Of a DNA stretch of 5,979 bases, positions 1 through 5,889 are shown in pieces; the first letter of the stretch is position 1, and the number at the start of each line of letters is the position of its first letter. The position numbers and the translations under genes are program-made. Below the pieces are notes generated by a model. The model worked only from the letters and a program-made list of their open reading frames with translations, did no database searches and was not told the DNA's origin. This stretch comes from CAYPXN01 sp964414715 (GTDB lineage Bacteria; UBA10199; JADFYH01): the NCBI GenBank assembly GCA_964414715.1, contig CAYPXN010000047.1, positions 1 through 5,979 of the forward strand, written 5' to 3'.

Positions 1-1
1 A

Positions 2-307
2 GATGTGAGCTACTTCGTGCGTATGAAGCGCATTCTTAAAATGCGCTGGAATCCGATTTCTTCAGTAGAGCGCGCTTTGATGAGCAATCAGATTTCTGCG
101 GGCAAGATTGAATGTGTGGTTGGGGTTGCTTTGGATGCTTCGGGAAGTATTGCAGATCTTTTTGTTATCCGCTCTTCAGGAGTGGGTGCTTATGATCAGG
201 AAGCGTTGCAAACCATTCGGGATTCTTCCCCATTTTCCGCTCCTCCGGATCAGTTTATGAAGGATGGTCAACTACGGATGAGCTGGACTTTTACAGTGTA
301 CTTGTAA
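2..307 (+). CDS. TonB C-terminal domain protein (energy-transducer-like), 5' truncated by the window edge
   Basis: The 101 visible residues make up a TonB-type C-terminal domain. It opens with the helix typical of this domain (YFVRMKRILKMRWNP, visible residues 4-18). A beta strand and turn follow (ECVVGVALDASGSIADLFV), then the characteristic RSSG at about 58-61, the YDQEALQTIRDSSPF helix, the proline-rich APPDQF, and a final strand ending at TAA. In this family the domain sits in the periplasm at the end of an inner-membrane-anchored protein. It either passes proton-motive energy to outer-membrane receptors or serves related envelope or motility machines. The reading frame is open to the left edge, and the domain begins immediately, so the GTG at position 5 is most likely an internal valine; the N-terminal anchor and proline-rich linker should lie upstream. 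The gene converges on gcvPB and is probably unrelated to it. The domain call is fairly sure; the partner system is unknown. Confidence 0.8.
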   Translation, partial: DVSYFVRMKRILKMRWNPISSVERALMSNQISAGKIECVVGVALDASGSIADLFVIRSSGVGAYDQEALQTIRDSSPFSAPPDQFMKDGQLRMSWTFTVYL

Positions 308-309
308 AA

Positions 310-1854
310 CTAAAATTCCAATTTTCTCTGTGCCTTGCTTTCCGAAATTTCTTCTTCCGTGAGGGGAGGGCTCCAGGTGAGGCGAGGTTGCCGAACTGCT
401 CTCACTTCATCCAAACGACTCATATGAGTAATATGGGGAGCGGAGCGTACTTTATCAGGATTGGTTTGGCACTCTTGGGCAATGGCAATCATTGCATCGC
501 AAAACTCATCCAAAGTTTCTTTGCTTTCGGTTTCGGTGGGTTCAATCATCATCGCACCCGGGACCACCAATGGAAAATAAACCGTGGGTGGATGAAAGCC
601 ATAGTCCATAAGACGTTTGGCAATATCCATGGTTTTCACACCGTTTTCCTGCTGTTTTTTGTCTGAAAAAATGCATTCATGCATACAGGTTGTGGAATAG
701 GGGAGATAATAAAAATCTTTCAATCGGGATTTGATATAATTGGCGTTCAAAACCGCCATTTCAGAAACCTGTTTCAAGCCCTCAGGGCCCATTTCACGAA
801 TGTAAGTGTAGGCGCGTAACAACATGCCGAAGTTTCCAAAAAAGGATCTTACCTTGCCGACACTCTGAGGTCGATTTTTCTGGAGGTAAAATTGATTTCC
901 TTCTTTTTGGATGACGGGACTGGGAAGATAAGGTTCCAAACTTTTCTTTACTGCGACAGGACCTGCGCCTGGTCCTCCCCCTCCATGAGGCGTTGTAAAA
1001 GTTTTGTGCAAGTTGAAGTGAAGCACATCGACACCCATGTCTCCTACACGAGCTTGACCCAATAGAGCATTCTGATTTGCACCATCACAATAAACCAAGC
1101 CGCCTTTGGAATGAACAATTTTTGCAATTTCAGCGATATGCTTTTCAAAAAGCCCCAAAGTATTCGGATTGGTAAGCATGAGCGCTGCAACTTCTTCGTC
1201 CATGTGAGCAGCCACATCTTCAGGAGTGAGAACTCCCTCCTTGCCGGATTTGATTTCGATTACTTGATAATTGCAAAGAGCAGCAGAAGCAGGATTGGTT
1301 CCGTGAGCGGTGTCTGGAATTAAAATTTTCTTACGCGGATTTCCTTTTGCCGTGTGATAGGCGCGAATCATCAAAAGACCGGTAAATTCTCCGTGAGCTC
1401 CCGCGGCGGGTTGGAGAGTTACCGCATCCATACCACTGACTTCCGCGAGATAGTTTTGCAATTCGTACATCACATGCAAGGCGCCTTGAATGGTATCGCT
1501 GGGTTGCAGGGGATGGGCTTTTGCAAAGCCCGCCATGCGTGCGGCTTCTTCATTCACTTTCGGGTTGTACTTCATGGTGCAAGAACCCAGGGGATAAAAA
1601 CCGGTGTCGATGGAATAATTCCATTGGGATAAACGTGTATAGTGGCGAACTACATCAAGCTCCGACAATTCTGGCAGTAGGGGAACAGCATGCTGCTCCC
1701 TTAAATGAGAAGTCGGAAATATTTTTGCGGCATCTACTCCAGGAACATCCAGTTCAGGCAAGGAATAACCTTGTCTTCCCGGAGAAGATTTTTCAAAAAT
1801 AATGGCTTCGTTAAACAAGAAGCCTTTCATGCCTGGGTAATTGCGTTGGGTCAT
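310..1854 (-). CDS. gcvPB: Glycine dehydrogenase (decarboxylating) subunit 2, P-protein beta subunit
   Basis: This is the PLP-binding half of the split glycine decarboxylase. With GcvPA it releases CO2 from glycine and moves the aminomethyl group to the lipoyl arm of GcvH, in the cytoplasm. The 514-residue protein has the family landmarks in order: FEKSSPGRQGYSLPELDV near the N-terminus (20-37), SGFYPLGSCTMKYNP-like DTGFYPLGSCTMKYNPK (83-99), LQPAAGAHGE (147-156), DTAHGTNPAS (181-190), LTNPNTLGLFE (227-237), and NLHKTFTTPHGGGGPG (281-296) with K284 as the predicted Schiff-base lysine. FHPPTVYFPL and MIEPTETESKETLDEF follow. It resembles Bacillus subtilis GcvPB throughout, at near-normal length. 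I chose the ATG at 1854, which overlaps the gcvPA stop as ATGA. An in-frame ATG at 1920 would lie deep inside gcvPA and add 22 residues unlike the family. The ATG at 1830 (MKGFLF) is a possible shorter start. No strong ribosome site is visible, so translational coupling to gcvPA is likely. Confidence 0.96.
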   Translation of the reverse strand: MTQRNYPGMKGFLFNEAIIFEKSSPGRQGYSLPELDVPGVDAAKIFPTSHLREQHAVPLLPELSELDVVRHYTRLSQWNYSIDTGFYPLGSCTMKYNPKVNEEAARMAGFAKAHPLQPSDTIQGALHVMYELQNYLAEVSGMDAVTLQPAAGAHGEFTGLLMIRAYHTAKGNPRKKILIPDTAHGTNPASAALCNYQVIEIKSGKEGVLTPEDVAAHMDEEVAALMLTNPNTLGLFEKHIAEIAKIVHSKGGLVYCDGANQNALLGQARVGDMGVDVLHFNLHKTFTTPHGGGGPGAGPVAVKKSLEPYLPSPVIQKEGNQFYLQKNRPQSVGKVRSFFGNFGMLLRAYTYIREMGPEGLKQVSEMAVLNANYIKSRLKDFYYLPYSTTCMHECIFSDKKQQENGVKTMDIAKRLMDYGFHPPTVYFPLVVPGAMMIEPTETESKETLDEFCDAMIAIAQECQTNPDKVRSAPHITHMSRLDEVRAVRQPRLTWSPPLTEEEISESKAQRKLEF

Positions 1855-3197
1855 AAAATTGATTTCAATTCTTCTGCGTATTGATCCATCTTTTCTTTTG
1901 TTGTCATTTCCGTAACACAAATCAGTAAACTATTTTTGAGTTCGGGATAATCCTCTTGAAGGGAAATTCCCCCGAAGATTTTTTTATCTTTCAAGTTTGT
2001 GAGAACTTCTTCGACCGGTTTTGAAAGTTTGATAGAAAATTCGTTGAAAGTGTTTTTGGTGAAGAGAGCTTCTACACCCGGGAGATCCAAAAGTTTTTTC
2101 TTGAGGTATTCTGTTTTTGCCAGATTCATTTCTGCGAGTTTGCGCAGTCCGATGGGGCCGAGTAAAGAGAGATGAATGGAAGCTGCCAGTGCGCAAAGAG
2201 ACTGATTGGTACAAATGTTTGAAGTCGCTTTTTCGCGGCGGATATGTTGTTCACGGGTGTTCATTGTTAAAATAAAGCCGCGTTTTCCATCGGAATCGAG
2301 AGTTTCTCCCACCAATCTGCCGGGAAGTTGGCGAATAAATTCTTTTTTGCTGGCGAATAGTCCCAGGTAAGGGCCTCCCAAATTGAGGAAGTTTCCAAAG
2401 GATTGACCTTCTGCAATCGCAATGTCTGCGCCACATTCTCCAGGAGAGGCGAGAAGTCCCAAAGAAACGGGATCTCCACAGGCAGTCACAAACAAGGCAT
2501 CTTTTTCATGCGCGATTTTTCCAATTTCTTTTAAATCTTCCACGACACCAAAAAAGTTGGGAGATTGAATGCATACTGCACTGCATTCAGTATTCAGAAG
2601 GGAGCTGAGTGCTTTGCAATCTACTTTTCCATCTTCTTGGTAAGGGATTTCTTCAATTTCATATCCCAGATTTTGAAGGCTGGTTCTCACCACTTCACGA
2701 TATTCGGGATGAATGCTTTTCGCTAAAAGAACCCTTTGTTTCTTTTTGATTCGAAAAGCCATCAAAACAGCTTCTGCCAAGGCAGTTGCTCCATCATAGT
2801 TGGAGGCATTGGCGACTTCCATGCCCAGCAAAGAAGCGACCATGGTTTGAAATTCAAAGATAGCTTGAAGAGTACCTTGGGAAAGTTCTGCCTGATAGGG
2901 CGTGTAACTGGTTGCGAACTCCCCCCGACTTGCCAGATGCCAAACTGCAACAGGAATATAATGATGATAAGCTCCTCCCCCTAAAAAAGAGGAGTAGTGA
3001 TCGACCGTTTCATTCGAGCGAGAAAGTTGTTTGAGATGAGTCAAGAGATCTTGTTCAGAGAGTGCATCGGGTAAATTTAAGGGAGCATCGAATTTTAGAT
3101 TTTTGGGGATGGTATCAAAAAGTTCCTGGGACGATCGAATGCCAATGCTTTCACAGATTTTTTTGATTTCATCATCGGTTTGAGGAAGGTAGCGCAT
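1851..3197 (-). CDS. gcvPA: Glycine dehydrogenase (decarboxylating) subunit 1, P-protein alpha subunit
   Basis: This is the partner subunit of GcvPB in the glycine cleavage system. It has the same aminotransferase-type fold but lacks the PLP lysine. At 448 residues it has the expected length, and it aligns by eye with B. subtilis GcvPA from end to end. It starts MRYLPQTDDEIKKI, and SSFLGGGAYHHYIPVAV lies at 69-85. YTPYQAELSQGTLQAIFEFQ (98-117) is the hallmark stretch. It is followed by NYDGATALAEA (133-143), SPNFFGVVEDL (212-222), PGRLVGET (292-299) and REQHIRREKATSNICTNQ (315-332). The ATG at 3197 matches the family N-terminus. It is not preceded by a Shine-Dalgarno sequence; the upstream bases read CGCCTTACATGAA, next to a repetitive hairpin. 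Its TGA overlaps the gcvPB ATG. An unusual W86 stands where many homologues have aspartate (AVWHLASRGEF against AVDHxxSRxEF). That is a modest substitution and the gene looks intact. Confidence 0.96.
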   Translation of the reverse strand: MRYLPQTDDEIKKICESIGIRSSQELFDTIPKNLKFDAPLNLPDALSEQDLLTHLKQLSRSNETVDHYSSFLGGGAYHHYIPVAVWHLASRGEFATSYTPYQAELSQGTLQAIFEFQTMVASLLGMEVANASNYDGATALAEAVLMAFRIKKKQRVLLAKSIHPEYREVVRTSLQNLGYEIEEIPYQEDGKVDCKALSSLLNTECSAVCIQSPNFFGVVEDLKEIGKIAHEKDALFVTACGDPVSLGLLASPGECGADIAIAEGQSFGNFLNLGGPYLGLFASKKEFIRQLPGRLVGETLDSDGKRGFILTMNTREQHIRREKATSNICTNQSLCALAASIHLSLLGPIGLRKLAEMNLAKTEYLKKKLLDLPGVEALFTKNTFNEFSIKLSKPVEEVLTNLKDKKIFGGISLQEDYPELKNSLLICVTEMTTKEKMDQYAEELKSIL

Positions 3198-3209
3198 TTC
3201 ATGTAAGGC

Positions 3210-3268
3210 GTGAGGGGTGAGGGCTTAGGAGTGAATAGTCGCCTCACTCCCCACTCCTCACTCCTCAC
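3210..3268 (-). repeat. GTGAGGAGT tandem-repeat hairpin between gcvH and gcvPA
   Basis: The 72-nt gap between gcvH and gcvPA is almost filled by a repetitive palindrome. On the minus strand the 5' arm is a run of GTGAGGAGT-like units and the 3' arm is the complementary CCTCACCCCTCAC type. The outer 13-bp arms (3268-3256 and 3222-3210) pair with one A-C mismatch. After a 5x5 internal loop, the inner 7-bp arms (3250-3244 and 3234-3228; GGAGTGA with TCACTCC) pair perfectly around a 9-nt loop. It begins one base after the gcvH stop codon and ends 12 nt before the gcvPA ATG. No T-run follows on the minus strand, so it does not look like an intrinsic terminator. It could be a REP-like intergenic repeat, an mRNA-stabilising hairpin for the upstream genes, or a brake on gcvPA translation. 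Confidence 0.75.
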
Positions 3269-3269
3269 T

Positions 3270-3656
3270 TCATTCCCCCTCCTTGAGAAACGCTTCGTAT
3301 TCTTCAGCACTCATCAAGTCATCGAGGTCGGATTTGTCTGCCATTTCAATTCGGATCATCCATCCTTCGCCGTAACAATCATCGTTGATGGTTTCGGGAG
3401 CATCGAGAAGGGGATCATTGACTTCCACCACGGTACCAGAAACAGGAAGGTAAAGATCGCTGACACTTTTAGTAGATTCAACCACACCAAAAGTATCTCC
3501 TTTTTCGACTTCTTCGCCTTCTTCGGGAAGTTCGACAAAAACGATGTCTCCCAATTGATCTTGAGCCCAGTCCGTAATTCCTACGGTGATTGTATTACCT
3601 TTTACTCGGACCCATTCATGTTCTTTGGTGTATTTTAGTTCTTCAGGAAAATTCAT
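3270..3656 (-). CDS. gcvH: Glycine cleavage system H protein (lipoyl carrier)
   Basis: GcvH is the small lipoylated shuttle of the glycine cleavage system. It carries the aminomethyl intermediate from the P-protein to GcvT, and its reduced lipoate is reoxidised by L-protein. The 128-residue product has the usual length and order: FPEELKYTKEHEW at the N-terminus, TVGITDWAQDQLGDIVFVELPE, then ESTKSVSDLYLPVSG with K63 as the predicted lipoylation site, VNDPLLDAPETIN, GEGWMIRIE and the acidic C-terminal helix LMSAEEYEAFL. Two in-frame ATGs lie six bases apart, at 3662 and 3656. I chose 3656 because the TGGAG at 3667-3663 sits 6 nt upstream of it but directly abuts the other ATG, and because MNFPEELKY matches the family start. 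gcvT ends 36 nt upstream. This is the only gene in the cluster with an obvious ribosome binding site, which fits a carrier protein needed in larger amounts (inference). Confidence 0.96.
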   Translation of the reverse strand: MNFPEELKYTKEHEWVRVKGNTITVGITDWAQDQLGDIVFVELPEEGEEVEKGDTFGVVESTKSVSDLYLPVSGTVVEVNDPLLDAPETINDDCYGEGWMIRIEMADKSDLDDLMSAEEYEAFLKEGE

Positions 3657-3662
3657 AAGCAT

Positions 3663-3667
3663 CTCCA
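3663..3667 (-). promoter_or_regulatory. gcvH ribosome binding site
   Basis: TGGAG lies in the 36-nt gap after gcvT. It is 6 nt upstream of the ATG at 3656 and has zero spacing to the in-frame ATG at 3662, so it selects the 128-residue start. The rest of the gap shows no promoter or hairpin that I can recognise. Confidence 0.65.
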
Positions 3668-3692
3668 GATAAATTCAACTTTAGGCGATCAA

Positions 3693-4778
3693 TTATTTCT
3701 TCTTATAAAAAGGAATGGCAACAACTTTTGCTAATTTTTTTTTGCCTCGAATGTCTACTAAAATTTCATTTCCTATTTTTGCTAACTCGCTTCGCACATA
3801 GCCACAAGCAATATTTTTGTCAAGCGAGGGAGAGTAGGTTCCGCTTGCGATCCAGCCGATTTTTTGTTCTCCCTGATAGAGAGGATATTCCGCCCGGGCA
3901 ATTCCCTCTTCTTGCATTTCAAGTCCTACCCGTTTGAATTCTGTTCCTTGTTCCTTTTTCTTAAGAAGGGCTTCTTTCCCAATAAAATTTCCCTTGTTGA
4001 TTTTTACTACCCAGGCCAAGTCTGCCTCTAGGGGACCCAGTTCATCCGTGAGTTCATGACCATACAAGGGATAAGCCATTTCCAAACGCAGGGTATCGCG
4101 TGCTCCCAAGCCACAGGGGAGGAGTCCTGAAGGTTTTCCCGCTTCCAGAATACATTGCCATAACGATGCAGCATTTTCCGGAGCGCAGTAAATTTCAAAG
4201 CCATCCTCACCCGTATAACCTGTGCGAGCAATGATTACTTTTTGTCCTTCGATGAAGTTTTCCGCGAAATAAAAAGTTTTCAAAGAAGAAAGTGAATTTT
4301 GACACAAAGGAGAAAGAATTTTTTCAGCCAAAGGACCTTGAAGAGCAATTAAGGCATATTCATTACTTTTGTTTTCAATTTTCACATCGAAACCTGTGGT
4401 ATGTTTTTGAAACCAGGTCCAGTCTTTATCTGCATTCGAAGCATTGACGCACACCAAGTAATGATTCGGATCAATTTTATTGATGATGATGTCGTCTACT
4501 GCGCCACCTTTTTCGTTCATCAATATATTGTATTGGCATTGGCCGTTTTGGGCTTTGCTGAGATCGTTTGAGATCATGTTTTGGAGGTAAGCAAGGGCAT
4601 CCAAACCCGAAACAGAAATTTCTCCCATGTGTGAAACATCGAAGAGACCCGCCTTGTTTCTCACTGCTTCATGTTCTTTGAGAACACCCGAATAAGAAAC
4701 GGGCATTTCCCAGCCTCCAAAATTAACCATTTTTGCGCCGAGTTGTTTGTGGACTTCGTAAAGGGGAGTTTTATTCAT
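3693..4778 (-). CDS. gcvT: Aminomethyltransferase, glycine cleavage system T protein
   Basis: GcvT takes the aminomethyl group from lipoylated GcvH, releases ammonia and forms 5,10-methylene-tetrahydrofolate. The 361-residue protein has the standard length and signatures. These are TPLYEVHKQLGAKMVNFGGWEMPV at 4-27, AGLFDVSHMGEI (43-54), GGAVDDIIIN (91-100), RTGYTGEDGFEIY (185-197), GLGARDTLRLEMAYPLYGHE (223-242), DFIGKEAL-like NFIGKEALL (264-272), and SGTYSPSL near the C-terminus (312-319). D95/D96 include the conserved catalytic aspartate position. It ends in a lysine-rich tail (FYKKK). The ATG at 4778 overlaps the TGA of the upstream nuclease gene as ATGA. The bases before it (GGAATCTCCACTT) contain no Shine-Dalgarno sequence, so initiation probably depends on ribosomes finishing the upstream gene. 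Sequence and neighbours agree, so I am confident of the call. Confidence 0.97.
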   Translation of the reverse strand: MNKTPLYEVHKQLGAKMVNFGGWEMPVSYSGVLKEHEAVRNKAGLFDVSHMGEISVSGLDALAYLQNMISNDLSKAQNGQCQYNILMNEKGGAVDDIIINKIDPNHYLVCVNASNADKDWTWFQKHTTGFDVKIENKSNEYALIALQGPLAEKILSPLCQNSLSSLKTFYFAENFIEGQKVIIARTGYTGEDGFEIYCAPENAASLWQCILEAGKPSGLLPCGLGARDTLRLEMAYPLYGHELTDELGPLEADLAWVVKINKGNFIGKEALLKKKEQGTEFKRVGLEMQEEGIARAEYPLYQGEQKIGWIASGTYSPSLDKNIACGYVRSELAKIGNEILVDIRGKKKLAKVVAIPFYKKK

Positions 4779-5884
4779 AAGTGGAGATTCCGTATTTCTT
4801 TCAATTCTTTTTTGATTTCTTCGCTGAGTTCTTTTTCACTAGGCAGGTGAAGTTTATACTGACTCGTGAAAATCTTTTTTTCCTGATTCGATGCAAGGGT
4901 ATATTTTACTACAGCCTCATTTTTGTCGGTGCAGAGAAGTAATCCCAATGTTGGATTGTCTCCTTGAGTGCGGCGTTCTTGGTCAAAATAATTTACATAT
5001 AATTGCATTTGTCCCAGATCCTGATGAGTCAGTTTTCCGACTTTTAGTTCAATCAGTACATAACATTTCAAAATGGTATGGTAGAATACAAGATCAACAT
5101 AGAAATGATCGCCTTCCAGGCTTATTCTTTCTTGTCTTGAAACAAAAGCAAATCCTTTTCCCATTTCTAGAAGAAAATCTTGCAAGTTGTGAAGGAGAGC
5201 TTCTTCTAATTTTGATTCTACCAGCTTGTGGGATTCGGGAAGGCCTAAAAACTCAATAACAACGGGGTCCTTGAAAACATCTTCAGGTTTTGAAATTTCC
5301 TGTCCTTTCGTGGCCAACTTGATTAAGCCTTTTTTATCCTTACTTTTTGCAAGACGTTCGAAAAGCAGGCTGTTGATTTGACGTTCAAGTTCTCGGGCAG
5401 ACCAATTATTTCGGATGGCTTCTATTTCATAGAAAGAACGGGCTTCTTGTTTGTTTACTCTCAGCAGAGTTCTGTAGTGTGTCCAAGAAAGATTGGGATG
5501 TAACTGTCCAGGCTCCCAAGATTGGCCACTCAATGATGGGCTAATTGTTTTTTGAAGCTCTTCCAAAGACTTTTGAGATTGGCCACGCACTGAGTGGCTA
5601 ATTTTAGGGGTTATGAGAGAAGGATATTCTAGATAAAATTGGCGGATATATTTTAAGTTCTGGATGGAATAACCGTTTCCAAATTCTTGAGTCAGCTTTT
5701 TGGAAAGTTCTTCCAGTATTTTTTTGCCGTAATCCGCTCGCTTTTTACCCCCTTGTTCATCTTCAATAATTTCCCGTCCAATCATCCAGTTGGCACAAAC
5801 TTGGGCGGTATTTACGGAACGAGCAGAGTAATTTCGTGCCGATGACAGGATTTTTTCAATTCGGGAGTAAAGGTCAGACCCCAT
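4775..5884 (-). CDS. DUF1016/YhcG-family PD-(D/E)XK nuclease-domain protein
   Basis: This 369-residue protein has the two-part architecture of the DUF1016 (YhcG-like) family. An N-terminal helical domain covers about 5-88, with the family-typical QVCANWMIGREIIEDEQ, RADYGKKILEELSKKLTQEFG and YSIQNLKYIRQFYLEYP. A linker follows, then LSWTHYRTLLRV (132-143), FYEIEAIRNNWSARELERQI (151-170), and a C-terminal nuclease fold. The likely catalytic set is E228 in ESKLEEALLHNL, D264 in FYVDLVFYH, E279 and K281 in IELKVG, and Q292 in LGQMQLYVNYF. No residue looks missing. Homologues are predicted DNA nucleases, often near restriction or other defence genes, but the cellular role is poorly defined. The start at 5884 lies 5 nt after the folD stop; an in-frame ATG at 5944 would run through the folD C-terminus with a lysine-rich stretch unlike the family. 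It ends in an ATGA overlap with gcvT. The linker contains two copies of an ISxSxxGQS repeat. Family is confident; function is not. Confidence 0.88.
   Translation of the reverse strand: MGSDLYSRIEKILSSARNYSARSVNTAQVCANWMIGREIIEDEQGGKKRADYGKKILEELSKKLTQEFGNGYSIQNLKYIRQFYLEYPSLITPKISHSVRGQSQKSLEELQKTISPSLSGQSWEPGQLHPNLSWTHYRTLLRVNKQEARSFYEIEAIRNNWSARELERQINSLLFERLAKSKDKKGLIKLATKGQEISKPEDVFKDPVVIEFLGLPESHKLVESKLEEALLHNLQDFLLEMGKGFAFVSRQERISLEGDHFYVDLVFYHTILKCYVLIELKVGKLTHQDLGQMQLYVNYFDQERRTQGDNPTLGLLLCTDKNEAVVKYTLASNQEKKIFTSQYKLHLPSEKELSEEIKKELKEIRNLHL
5519..5546 (-). repeat. In-frame direct repeat, copy 1 (nuclease linker)
   Basis: This 28-base unit matches the copy at 5576-5603 at 24 of 28 positions. 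It encodes ISPSLSGQS (residues 114-122) in the linker of the DUF1016 protein. The copies are offset by 57 bases, exactly 19 codons, so the reading frame is preserved. Confidence 0.7.
5576..5603 (-). repeat. In-frame direct repeat, copy 2, with internal palindrome
   Basis: This is the second 28-base unit and encodes ISHSVRGQS (residues 95-103). Unlike copy 1 it also contains a clear inverted repeat. ATTGGCCAC (5578-5586) and GTGGCTAAT (5594-5602) pair at 8 of 9 positions around a 7-base spacer. It lies between the N-terminal DUF1016 domain and the LSWTHY segment. Confidence 0.7.
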
Positions 5885-5889
5885 GATTT

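Noticed and set aside
313..327. AAAATT-CC-AATTTT palindrome at the convergent junction as a bidirectional terminator
   Set aside because: The stem is entirely A/T with a 2-base loop and lies inside the gcvPB coding end; it would be too weak to act as a terminator.
1855..1920. 22-residue extension of GcvPB from the ATG at 1920
   Set aside because: It lies inside the conserved gcvPA C-terminal coding region, and family members begin near the ATGA-overlap start.
2567..2593. Overlapping inverted repeats (GAATGCA/TGCATTC and ATACTG/CAGTAT) inside gcvPA
   Set aside because: They are short and fall in well-conserved coding sequence, with no sign of function; chance is the simplest explanation.
3210..3268. 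CRISPR-like or intrinsic terminator reading of the GTGAGG repeats
   Set aside because: The units are only about 7-9 bases with no spacers, and no T-run follows the stem on the minus strand.
3210..3638. 142-codon plus-strand frame opposite gcvH
   Set aside because: It is a shadow of gcvH and the repeat hairpin, with no recognisable protein features; the gcvH frame is unambiguous.
3657..3692. Internal promoter or glycine riboswitch before gcvH
   Set aside because: The gap is only 36 nt, too short for a glycine riboswitch aptamer, and no -35/-10 pair is apparent.
4891..5259. 122-codon plus-strand frame opposite the nuclease
   Set aside because: It is antisense to the conserved PD-(D/E)XK region and resembles no family I know.
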